NCBI RefSeq assembly: GCF_963678975.1
Contig: NC_089276.1
Location: 32,797,716 to 32,861,715, forward strand
Direction of reading: 5' to 3'
Source: Dysidea avara
Lineage: Eukaryota > Porifera > Demospongiae > Dictyoceratida > Dysideidae
DNA length: 64,000 bases
Shown here piece by piece: positions 24,603-34,900 of the stretch (position 1 is the first letter of the stretch; each line of letters begins with the position of its first letter). The notes beneath the pieces are model-generated. The model was not told where the DNA came from. It was given only the letters and a program-made list of their open reading frames with translations, and did no database searches. The translations under genes were made by a program, and so were the position numbers.

Positions 24603-25462
24603 GTTCACTGTTGGACCGGCTTTCAAAATCTTCCACTGCTATCTCGTGATCACGTGCGTTTACTATACAATCCGGGCGTATTCGGTGACCACATCTTCAC
24701 TAGTCCACCGGGAGAACAAGCTACGTGGCGGGAATGAATCGAGGAAGGTAACTTGACTTTACTGCTATGCTTGGTGATTACCTATACATACTAACACAGG
24801 TTTGCTGATTTCACCACCATCCTTTCCGGCGTCTCGTGTAGGCTAGGTGTGCTAGTTTCGAGGCTAGTTTCAATATTGAGGAGAGAAAGAATAAATGAGA
24901 TAAGTCCATGCAGCGTAATTCTTTTTGTACAGATCAGGCTTTACAGGCTCCTTGAGCCTTCTTTACCTGTAAGATAAATACTAATACTTAGTTGGTAATA
25001 TATTACAATGCGTAATTCATAATGCCTGTATTTATGCCGTGTATATTTTGGTCTTTACCTATGCACAGACAACTGAAATGAGACCATGCACAAGACCCGA
25101 TACTGAGCATTGGATATAGGTTTGTCACAGGTCCATTTTCTCTCGATGCAGGGACTTTTTGAATTAGTTGTTTTAATGCTGATTAAAGATAGAGTTCATA
25201 TAGGTTGTATTGGAGCACTATTTTTGCTGTGTTATGAGACCTAGGTCTCTTGCAACCACAGTCAGATCATCATAGTATAAGAGGCTACAGAAAGGTGTGT
25301 GTGTGTGTACGTGTACGTGTACAGCCGAATAAAAAAAAGTGAACACAGTTAAGTTGTTGACCATTCACTACAGTTCCGAACCATGAAAATATTTTGCGAG
25401 CATGTCATACACGGACAAGCTGTGTGTCTGTCTGAATGCTAGCTATAAACAGTTGTACAAAG

Positions 25463-25771
25463 TAGTGATGTACCGATAAGAGATTTTGCTGATTATCTGA
25501 TTAGCCGATATTGAAACTCATATAATGGCCAATACCGATAACTGATCGAATGTTTATGTTTACCAAAATTTCACACATAATATTATTTTGTAAAATTGCC
25601 ATTTTTAAACTTCATTTTTGTGTTATTTTTATGAAAACAATACCATCAGGGTCAGTAAAATTAATCAGCTAAATAATCTACTAATAATTACTGATATCGA
25701 TATTGCTAAAATGTGGCCAATTTGCAATAAACCAATTTCCGATTATTTACCAATTAATCAGTGCATCACTA
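25463..25771. mobile_element. hAT-type MITE, 309 bp
   Basis: The ends TAGTGATGTACCGAT and ATCAGTGCATCACTA form an imperfect inverted repeat. The flanks GTACAAAG (25455-25462) and GTACGAAG (25772-25779) are an 8-bp target-site duplication with one mismatch. The interior repeats 'ccgatat/ccgataa' words. No transposase. Confidence 0.8.
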
Positions 25772-26931
25772 GTACGAAGTAAAATTTTAATGTTTTGAAT
25801 CAGCACGCTATTTACAATTATTTCATGAATTGTTGGAAATTGACAGATTGTAGTAAAATTCTGTAAGTAATATTGATGATACTCAGTCTTGTCTTGTTAT
25901 TTAGATCTAACAGAATGAGATTGGAAGTTTACTGAGTCTATAGAGGGAATGTTAGTTCAAGTAAAGTGACAGAGGATGTATTCTGGGTTACATTCAACAA
26001 CATCCAGCAACAATGGTATGGTTAAACAGAATAATATATAGTTGTGAGGTGTTTGTAAACTATGGCAGCCAGAACAAGAAAGGATAGATGGATAGTTGAT
26101 GAGCAATTCTAATTCAGAATTTAAAGATCATTGTGGTAAGTATATCTCTGTTACAACATTAATTTTATTTTCACATGTAGCCTGAGGACAGAATGAGACC
26201 CTTTATGTGTAGAGTTGCTAGCTATTGCTATTGTTGCAAGGTGCGCATAGTGTTGTTTCAATTATCTAAGGACCTAGTTATTGCAGTGGTAAGGGATGAT
26301 CGATGTCAGGTGCTTGAATGAACTTTAATCCAGTAATGTTGGCCTGGCTGGTATTAGGCCTAAACACAGCCGGATAGCTAAAGTAAATATATTGCGTACA
26401 TAGGAATGTCACCAGTACTTTTATATAGAAGGGATTTTCTGTTACTAATGAGATCCACGCACAGGTCTGCAACTTCTATGAAGAATTAATACTGAATGTA
26501 ATTCCTTTATCATTTTTAACCTAAACTATATTCACCTCTCTTCTGTTAATAAACTGAAAATTTTTATTGCCATATATAGAATTGCCATAGCACATGAAAA
26601 CCTTCATGTATTTGTGCTTAATGATCTTGTTTATTAACAGCTAACAATAATTTATTATGCTGACAAGCAAGTGAATTACATATCAACATTAGTCATCAGT
26701 CTTATGGTCAGCTAAATCTTCTGTAAACTATAAAGTTTACTTAAGCATCTTAATGTTTGTGAGACTACGTGTGTCTTATAATACATTTACTTCTCCACAG
26801 ATCATCCCTATAGTTGATTGAAGATTGAGGCAAAGTGATAGATGTACTTTGAGGTACGAACATTCTAACCATTTTTTAAGTATTTATACCACTTTATTTT
26901 CTTTAATTGATTATAGCATGCTCTGAAATTA

Positions 26932-27091
26932 CTTACTAAGGGTAGTTGCTAGAATGGGTTTGGACCATTGCTGTCTTTGAACCTGTGAATGGCTATATGC
27001 TTAGTAAGATATATTTGATACTAGAGCTACCATAATGATGGTAACTTACATATCACCCCATTTTGGTGTAAAATACAGGTGGTATACAAAG
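26932..27091 (+). ncRNA. Putative H/ACA snoRNA-like RNA, copy 1
   Basis: Hairpin 1 closes with CTTACTAAG/CTTAGTAAG (9 bp, perfect). It has a second stem TAGTT/GGCTA, an internal loop, and an upper stem ATGGGTTT/GAACCTGT. A hinge with an ANANNA box (ATACTA) follows, then hairpin 2 closed by TACCAT/GTGGTA and the tail T-ACA-AAG. Compared with later copies, the C-to-T change in the upper stem and the C-to-T change in TACCAT both keep pairing through G-U, which supports the fold. Confidence 0.5.
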
Positions 27092-27282
27092 ACCTTAGAT
27101 ATAATTATGCACTGGTATATAACTACATGCACATGCAGTATTACTACACTCTTTCTTTCTCCACAGATCATCCTTAGTAGGTTTTAGATGTTTCTATGAG
27201 GCATACTTTTAGTAAGGTATGTTCTACCATGTTTTATCAGTTTAAAGTCTTTGTACCATTATACTACTGTACTTCCAAATTA

Positions 27283-27438
27283 CTTACTAAACGTAGTTGC
27301 TAGAACGGGTTTGGACCATTGCTGTCTTTGAACCTGTGAATGGCTATATGCTTAGTAAGAAATATTCTAAATTACAGCTACCACAATGATGGTAACGTAT
27401 CACTACATTTTGTTGTAAAATACAGGTGGTATACAAAG
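27283..27438 (+). ncRNA. Putative H/ACA snoRNA-like RNA, copy 2
   Basis: Closing stem CTTACTAA/TTAGTAAG, upper stem ACGGGTTT/GAACCTGT, H-box candidate AAATTA, hairpin 2 stem TACCAC/GTGGTA, ACA followed by AAG. Inside hairpin 2, ACTAC pairs with GTGGT through one G-U where other copies have ACCAC. Confidence 0.5.
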
Positions 27439-27651
27439 ACTTTAATATAATTATGCAAGTAGTATCAATCTGGTATATAACTACATGCACATGCAGTATT
27501 ACTACACTCTTTCTTTCTCCACAGATCATCCTTAGTAGGTTTTAGATGTTTCTATGGGGCGTACTTTTAGTAAGGTATGTTCTACCATGTTTTATCAGTT
27601 TAAAGTCTTTGTACCATTATATATAGTTTCTACTACTGTACTTCCAAATTA

Positions 27652-27807
27652 CTTACTAAACGTAGTTGCTAGAACGGGTTTGGACCATTGCTGTCTTTGA
27701 ACCTGTGAATGGCTATATGCTTTGTAAGAAATATTCTAAATTACAGCTACCACAATGATGGTAACGTATCACCACATTTTGTTGTAAAATACAGGTGGTA
27801 TACAAAG
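27652..27807 (+). ncRNA. Putative H/ACA snoRNA-like RNA, copy 3
   Basis: As copy 2, except that the closing stem has one mismatch (CTTACTAA against TTTGTAAG). Confidence 0.45.
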
Positions 27808-28014
27808 ACTTTAATATAATTATGCAAGTAGTATCAATCTGGTATATAACTACATGCACATGTAGTATTACTACACTCTTTCTTTCTCCACAGATCATCC
27901 TTAGTAGGTTTTAGATGTTTCTATTAGGCGTACTTTTAATAAGGTATGTTCTACCATGTTTTATCAGTTTAAAGTTTTTGTACCAATTTCTAATGCTGCA
28001 GTACTTCCAAATTA

Positions 28015-28170
28015 CTTACTAAACGTAGTTGCTAGAACGGGTTTGGACCATTGCTGTCTTTGAACCTGTGAATGGCTATATGCTTAGTAAGAAATATTCT
28101 AAATTACAGCTACCACAATGATGGTAACTTAGCACCACATTTTGTTGTAAAATACAGGTGGTATACAAAG
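28015..28170 (+). ncRNA. Putative H/ACA snoRNA-like RNA, copy 4
   Basis: Full closing stem CTTACTAA/TTAGTAAG, H-box AAATTA, terminal ACA-AAG. From this copy on, hairpin 2 has ACCAC/GTGGT, and 'aacttag' replaces 'aacgtat' in its apical side. Confidence 0.5.
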
Positions 28171-28380
28171 ACTTTAGATATAATTATGCAAGTAGTATCA
28201 ATCTGGTATATAACTACATGCACATGTAGTATTACTACACTCTTTCTTTCTCCACAGATCATCCTTAGTAGGTTTTAGATGTTTCTAATGGGCGTACTTT
28301 TAATAAGGTATGTTCTACCATGTTTTATCAGTTTTAAGTTTTTGTACCAATTTCTAATACTGCAGTATACTTCCAAATTA

Positions 28381-28536
28381 CTTACTAAACGTAGTTGCTA
28401 GAACGGGTTTGGACCATTGCTGTCTTTGAACCTGTGAATGGCTATATGCTTAGTAAGAAATATTCTAAATTACAGCTACCACAATGATGGTAACTTAGCA
28501 CCACATTTTGTTGTAAAATACAGGTGGTATACAAAG
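28381..28536 (+). ncRNA. Putative H/ACA snoRNA-like RNA, copy 5
   Basis: Identical to copy 4 throughout the proposed RNA; the differences between units fall in the flanking intron. Confidence 0.5.
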
Positions 28537-28744
28537 ACTTTAGATATAATTATGCAAGTAGTATCAATCTGGTATATAACTACATGCACATGTAGTATTA
28601 CTACACTCTTTCTTTCTCCACAGATCATCCTTAGTAGGTTTTAGATGTTTCTATTAGGCGTACTTTTAATAAGGTATGTTCTACCATGTTTTATCAGTTT
28701 AAAGTTTTTGTACCAATTTCTAATGCTGCAGTACTTCCAAATTA

Positions 28745-28900
28745 CTTACTAAATGTAGTTGCTAGAACGGGTTTGGACCATTGCTGTCTTTGAACCTGTG
28801 AATGGCTATATGCTTAGTAAGAAATATTCTAAATTACAGCTACCACAATGATGGTAACTTAGCACCACATTTTGTTGTAAAATACAGGTGGTATACAAAG
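28745..28900 (+). ncRNA. Putative H/ACA snoRNA-like RNA, copy 6
   Basis: Differs from copy 5 by AAATGTAG for AAACGTAG, in the internal loop between the two lower stems. Confidence 0.5.
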
Positions 28901-29108
28901 ACTTTAGATATAATTATGCAAGTAGTATCAATCTGGTATATAACTACATGCACATGCAGTATTACTACACTCTTTCTTTCTCCACAGATCATCCTTAGTA
29001 GGTTTTAGATGTTTCTATTAGGCGTACTTTTAATAAGGTATGTTCTACCATGTTTTATCAGTTTAAAGTTTTTGTACCAATTTCTAATGCTGCAGTACTT
29101 CCAAATTA

Positions 29109-29264
29109 CTTACTAAATGTAGTTGCTAGAACGGGTTTGGACCATTGCTGTCTTTGAACCTGTGAATGGCTATATGCTTAGTAAGAAATATTCTAAATTA
29201 CAGCTACCACAATGATGGTAACTTAGCACCACATTTTGTTGTAAAATACAGGTGGTATACAAAG
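29109..29264 (+). ncRNA. Putative H/ACA snoRNA-like RNA, copy 7
   Basis: Same as copy 6, followed by the last 50-nt exon of the regular array. Confidence 0.5.
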
Positions 29265-29451
29265 ACTTTAGATATAATTATGCAAGTAGTATCAATCTGG
29301 TATATAACTACATGCACATGCAGTATTACTACACTCTTTCTTTCTCCACAGATCATCCTTAGTAGGTTTTAGATATTTCTATGCGGTGCACTTGTAATAA
29401 GGTATGTTCTACCATGTTTTTATCAGTTTAAAGTTTTTGTATGATTATTAT

Positions 29452-29680
29452 TATGTGACTGAATTTGACAAAACAAGGCTTCCACACACATCCACTTTTA
29501 TGACTTTGAAGCACCATACATCAATGTAGGAGTATGCCATTAGTTTCAAATTTTGACCTGTTATTTTACAATCCTATGGAAGAATTGTGTGAAAGTTTAG
29601 GTCAGTAGTCAAGTTACAGTTGGTTAAAACAGAAAATTGGATGTGTGTGGAAGCCTTGTGCTGTCAAATTCGGTCGCATA
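29452..29680. mobile_element. 229-bp MITE inside the last array unit
   Basis: The ends TATGTGACTGAATTTGACA and its near-complement (ending TGTCAAATTCGGTCGCATA) continue inward through 'caaggcttccacacacatcc', giving inverted repeats of about 45 bp. It sits between 'tttttgta' and 'tttctaat', which are close together in the other units, so those units serve as empty sites. Confidence 0.85.
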
Positions 29681-29711
29681 TACACTTTCTAATACTGTAC
29701 TTCCAAATTAA

Positions 29712-29830
29712 TTACTAAGCGTAGTTGCTAGAACGGGATTGGACCATTGTTGTCTTTGAACCTGTGAATGGCTATAAGCTTAGTAAGAAATATTCTATAA
29801 GCTACAACTATCATGATAATGGTAACTTAC
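29712..29830 (+). ncRNA. Degenerate terminal copy 8
   Basis: Hairpin 1 is retained with a 9-bp closing stem TTACTAAGC/GCTTAGTAA, which restores pairs that are loose in other copies. The upper stem has one mismatch. Hairpin 2 and the ACA tail are lost. The intron between it and copy 7 contains a MITE. Confidence 0.35.
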
Positions 29831-29975
29831 GGGCAAAGATTTTTGGCATTTATACATTTATAGCATGCACTGATTTGTTATTGCTACAATAATATGTACA
29901 TTATGTTACTACATTTTTTTTTCTTTGCAGATCGAGTTGGTTGGAGATGTTTGGATGGATAAACCATATCTGTGA

Positions 29976-31937
29976 TGTTTCTTTCCTCTTGTGTTATTTC
30001 GCCTTTTTTCTAAAGATTTTAGGCTACTCACATGCATTCTTTCAGCCTCAGAGATGTCAGTGGAGATTTTGAGAGCTACTGAGATGCACTGAAGCATACC
30101 AGCAACTTCACAGTCACTATGCATGGTATGCAGAAGCTTAGGCTTGCATGGGTTCAAATGTGCCGGCATAACACTGAAGTAGAGTTCTATGCCGTCATAA
30201 TCGGTGGGTATAATTATTAAACAATGAGCTTAATTTCTTGAAAATAGGTCGACACTCCTTAATAGAGCGTAGGGTACGTATCAGCGTTGAAACCGGTTCA
30301 CATTTTGCCCGGGTCTGACCTGGGTTGGATCACGTGCGAAGCAAATTAATTGGTTGGGACGATGCAGAAGTGTATAAACGCGTCATAGTCAAGCGAAGAT
30401 GCAACCCAGCTTCTTTCGTGAGCCACGTCCACTAATCAGATGACTGCAGCCATACATTAAGTCACGCCCATTTGTCTGTATAGGTATGGAAGAATCTACT
30501 GAGCCACGCCTACTAATCGTCGTATGGGACATGGTCTAGCTTTGCATCAGGCCAGCTTTTTTGTGAGCCACGCCCACTCTTTAGGAATTCGTTATAAAGG
30601 TGTGCTAGGTATGCTAAAGCCACACCCACTTGCAGGAAACGTGTCTTGCCATCTGGAAACTTACGTGGAACCATTCCGGATATCTGCTTAGTTTTTATAT
30701 TTCTACTCTCGTACATGCGTACGCGTAACGCACTAGTCGACCACTCAAAGTGTAGCCATCAATTTTAATTAATCCAGGTCAGCGGTCAGTAACCCGGTTT
30801 CAATGCTGGTACGTATAGAAGCTATGCTCATAAGATAAACATTTGTTCAGTCTTAAATTAGCTATTGCTGAAAACGTGTAGTTTTAGTAGTTATGAACGT
30901 GAAAATTGATGTTGCTGCAGCGTGCATGTTTATGCATTGTGGACTGGCGTAGTCGGACATGATCAGCCTTTCTGAAAGGTATCCGTACGTATAACGAATT
31001 AGAAGCCTTATTGGAGTAGCATGTGGTCATAACAGACAATTTATGGGCAAGGATAGATAGCCTCGTAGGGTTTCATTGTTCTAGACGCTTCAGTCTTCAG
31101 TGAATATAATGTGCTTGCAAGGATTCTCACTTAATACGTGATCGTCTCAAGCAATTATCTCGTCTAGCTTGTCTTCAAGCCGTCTATAGCGATTAGAGAT
31201 GCGTCTCGTCTACTTAGTCTCAAGGCACCTAAAATGCTGTGTATGCCAGCATAATCGGCGGGTATAACTACGCGTATATGTACACTTCTAATATGTTTGT
31301 TTTTGTTACTTATTTTACTGTAATTTTTCTCCTTGCCACACCCACCCTATGGTTTTACCATATTGTGGTCACAAGCACCTGCGGACACACCTAATAGTAT
31401 ATAAATATGTACGTATGTCATACATTATCTTCATCATCTATGATGGTTCTCTCTCTCTCTCTATAATAATATATTCAAGGAAACTACGACCATTAATATT
31501 CTATAGCTGCAGTCAACTCAGTTGGTAAGTATACTTATTAATACTTTTATTAAACATTTGTCCGAAATTAGCTACACACAAAAGAAAACATTTCCTGAAC
31601 AACATGACACATCCCTTGTTTTATTCATACATTACTCTGAAACTTAACCTACTTGTAATGCTCAGCATACAACATTATAATAGCTGTTGTATGTTTTAAA
31701 ATCATGCTCATAGCTCCATGCACAATAGCACCATTTTTTGCCATGTGATGTGTGCACCATTTACCAATAACACTTTGTGACACATTACTATTTTGCCAAT
31801 ATCCAAAACACACACGTATTTATAACAGCTTCATTAACAACAAACAGTATTAACTATGTGTCTACAAAATACTAAATTACACATGAAAGTAAAACATTAA
31901 ATATTCTGAACAAATTTTCAATTGATGTCTTTACTTA
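29976..31937. other. Intergenic region with repeated GTGGGCGTGGC-type boxes
   Basis: No gene is seen. Words resembling gagccacgcccacta recur near 30419, 30500, 30563, 30620 and 31336. A CpG-rich patch near 31140-31215 repeats 'cgtctc/cgtcta' words, like 23083-23270. The exon-like signals are not supported. Confidence 0.4.
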
Positions 31938-34900
31938 TTAGTGCTTAGTATGTGATTTGTATGGATGTTTTGGGTTACCAAATCGCTTTGAATGTTTTGA
32001 CTTGAAACACTTTCTTCCATTAGTAAACTGCACACTTTTAACATGTGTTTTTGCATTGGCAAAATTCAGTGTATTATTACCACTGAAGATTGGATCGATA
32101 AATTGCATAGGTGCCCATGCATTGCTAGAATCCAGCTCAATGTTCATGTGCATCCCAATTTTGCTCCGATTGTGCGTACAACTAAGTGGCATAGTTTGGA
32201 GGAAACCAGAATTGGGCGCAAAGACAATACACCTTGGTATTGCGATCAATTGACTACCAATGTCTTCCCTAACCTTCTCCATTACATTGCTACTAATATC
32301 ATCATCTGAAATAAAGTGTCTTAAGGTATAGTTTTCCTTGATACAACTACTGATTGCTACTACTCCATCATCAGATATTCTGTTTCTTGAAATATCAAGG
32401 GTTTGTAGTACTGTATTAATTTTGATGGCTTCACTAATCCTTTTGGCTCCAACACTAGTTATGTTATTTCCAGCTAGATTAAGACTTTGTAATGTGTTGT
32501 TAGTTTTAAGATACTCACTGATAGCTATAGCTCCATCATCAGATATGTTGTTGTATGCAACATGGAGCTCTTGTATTGTGTTGTGGTTGTTTTGTAAGAA
32601 AGCTAAAATTAGAATTATTCCAGTATCATCAAAGCAATCACCACACATATTGTATGAGTGGGAACTATTATTAAGGTTAAGAAAATGATCATCATGTTGA
32701 TATTGACAAAACCATGAATATGTTTGCAATGATCTTCTCCAAGAAATTGTGAGTTCTTGCAATGTTGTGTTCATCTTGAGACACTTACTGATTTCTGTTA
32801 CTCCAACATCACTGATGTTGTTGTGTGATATGTTGAGCTTTTGTAGTGATGAATTCAACATGTTCACTTCATCCAGTTTTCTACTATTTTCTGATACATT
32901 AATACTTAAAGATGTTTTGTTTGTAACAGCTTTAATGATAGTTATAGCTCCATCATCAGATATGTTGTTGTATGAAATGTCCAGTGTTTGTAATATCATG
33001 CTTGATTTAATGACTTCACTAATTCTTTTGGCTCCAACACTAGTTATGTTATTTTCAGCCAGATTAAGACTTTGTAATGTGTTGTTGGTTTTAAGATACT
33101 CACTGATAGCTATAGCTCCATCATCAGATATGTTGTTGTTTGCAACATGGAGCTCTTGTATTGTGTTGTGGTTGTTTTGTAAGAAAGCTAAAATTAGAAT
33201 TATTCCAGTATCACCAAAGTGTTTACCATACATATTGTATGAGTGAGAACTATTATTAAGGTTAAGAAAAGGATCATCATGTCGATATTGATAAGACAAT
33301 GAATACTTTTGCAATGATCTTCTCCAAGAAATTGTGAGTTCTTGCAATGTTGTGTTCATCTTGAGACACTTACTGATTTCTGTTACTCCAACATCACTGA
33401 TGTTGTTGTGTGATATGTTGAGCTTTTGTAGTGATGAATTCAACATGTTCACTTCATCCAGTTTTCTACTATTTTCTGATACATCAATACTTAAAGATGT
33501 TTTGTTGTTTGTAACAGCTTTAATGATAGTTATAGCTCCATCATCAGATATGTTGTTGTGTGAAATGTCCAGTGTTTGTAATATAATGCTTGATTTAATG
33601 ACTTCACTAATCCTTTTGGCTCCAACACTAGTTATGTTATTTTTAGCTAGATTAAGACTTTGTAATGTGTTGTTGGTTTTAAGATACTCACTGATAACTG
33701 TAGCTCCATCATCAGATATTTTGTTGTGTGAAATGTCCAGTGTTTGTAATATCATGCTTGATTTAATGACTTCACTAATCCTTTTGGCTCCAACACTAGT
33801 TATGTTATTTTTAGCTAGATTAAGACTTTGTAATGTGTTGTTGGTTTTAAGATACTCACTGATAGCTATAGCTCCATCATCAGATATGTTGTTGTTTGCA
33901 ACATGGAGCTCTTGTATTGTGTTGTGGTTGTTTTGTAACAAAGCTAAAATTAGAATTATTCCAGTATCATCAAAGTATTTACCACACATATTGTATGAGT
34001 GGGAACTATTATTAAGGTTAAGAAAAGGATCATCATGTTGATATTGACAAAACCATGAATATGTTTGCAATGATCTTCTCCAAGAAATTGTGAGTTCTTG
34101 CAATGTTGTGTTCATCTTGAGACACTTACTGATTTCTGTTACTCCAACATCACTGATGTTGTTGTGTGATATGTTGAGCTTTTGTAGTGATGAATTCAAC
34201 ATGTTCACTTCATCCAGTTTTCTACTATTTTCTGATACATCAACACTTAAAGATGTTTTGTTTGTAACAGCTTTAATGATAGTTATAGCTCCATCATCAG
34301 ATATGTTGTTTTGTGAAATGTCCAGTGTTTGTAATATCATGCTTGATTTAATGACTTCACTAATCCTTTTGGCTCCAACACTAGTTATGTTATTTTCAGC
34401 TAGATTAAGACTTTGTAATGTGTTGTTGGTTTTAAGATACTCACTGATAGCTATAGCTCCATCATCAGATATGTTGTTGTTTACAACATAGAGCTCTTGT
34501 ATTGTGTTGTGGTTGTTTTGTAAGAAAGCTAAAATTAGAATAATTCCAGTATCACCAAAGTGTTTACCATACATATTGTATGAGTGGGAACTATTATTAA
34601 GGTTAAGAAAATGATCATCATGTTGATATGGATAATAAATTGAATATGATCTTCTCCAAGAAATTGTGAGCTCTTGCAATGTTGTGTTCATCTTGAGACA
34701 CTTAATGATTTCTGTTACTCCAACATCACTGATGTTGTTGTGTGATATGTTGAGCTTTTGTAATGATGAATTTAACATGTTCACTTCATCCAATTTTCTA
34801 CTATTTTCTGATACATCAATACTCAAAGGTGTTTTGTGGTTTGTAACAGCTATAATGATGGTTATAGCTCCATCATCAGATATTGTGTTGTATGAAATGT

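Larger units (their letters stand above)
26900..29830 (+). repeat. Tandem array, about 8 units of about 365 bp
   Basis: The anchor phrase tggaccattgctgtctttga recurs at 26961, 27312, 27681, 28044, 28410, 28774, 29138 and 29740 (slightly altered). Spacings are 351, 369, 363, 366, 364, 364 and 602; the last is enlarged by a MITE. The inner units are almost identical, while the first and last are diverged. That is the usual pattern for arrays growing by unequal exchange in the middle. The short ORFs that recur once per unit are by-products of the period. Confidence 0.95.
26801..29975 (+). ncRNA. Non-coding host transcript with tandemly repeated 50-nt exons
   Basis: Each unit carries a polypyrimidine acceptor (ctttctttctccacag), an exon of exactly 50 nt and a gtatgttct donor. 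Exons are 26801-26853 (53 nt, divergent), 27167-27216, 27525-27574, 27894-27943, 28258-28307, 28624-28673, 28988-29037, 29352-29401 and a last acceptor at 29930 (ttctttgcag). The 50-nt exon has stops in all three frames, so the spliced RNA cannot code. Exons serving only as spacers between conserved introns are the hallmark of snoRNA host genes such as UHG or GAS5. The 5' end is unknown; an earlier exon is possible at about 26180-26239, and a start may lie near 24.7 kb. Splicing is inferred from consensus sites only. Confidence 0.65.

Noticed and set aside
26932-29264. Box C/D snoRNA reading of the intron RNA (aatgatgg as C box)
   Set aside because: No D box (CTGA) or terminal stem pairs with it; the H/ACA reading explains more of the conserved sequence.
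27344-29372. Repeated 61-68-residue ORFs in the tandem array
   Set aside because: They recur once per unit, span splice sites and the proposed structured RNA, and resemble no protein; they are by-products of the period.
26900-29830. CRISPR array
   Set aside because: Units are about 365 bp, with no short repeat/unique spacer pattern, in a eukaryotic intron-exon context.
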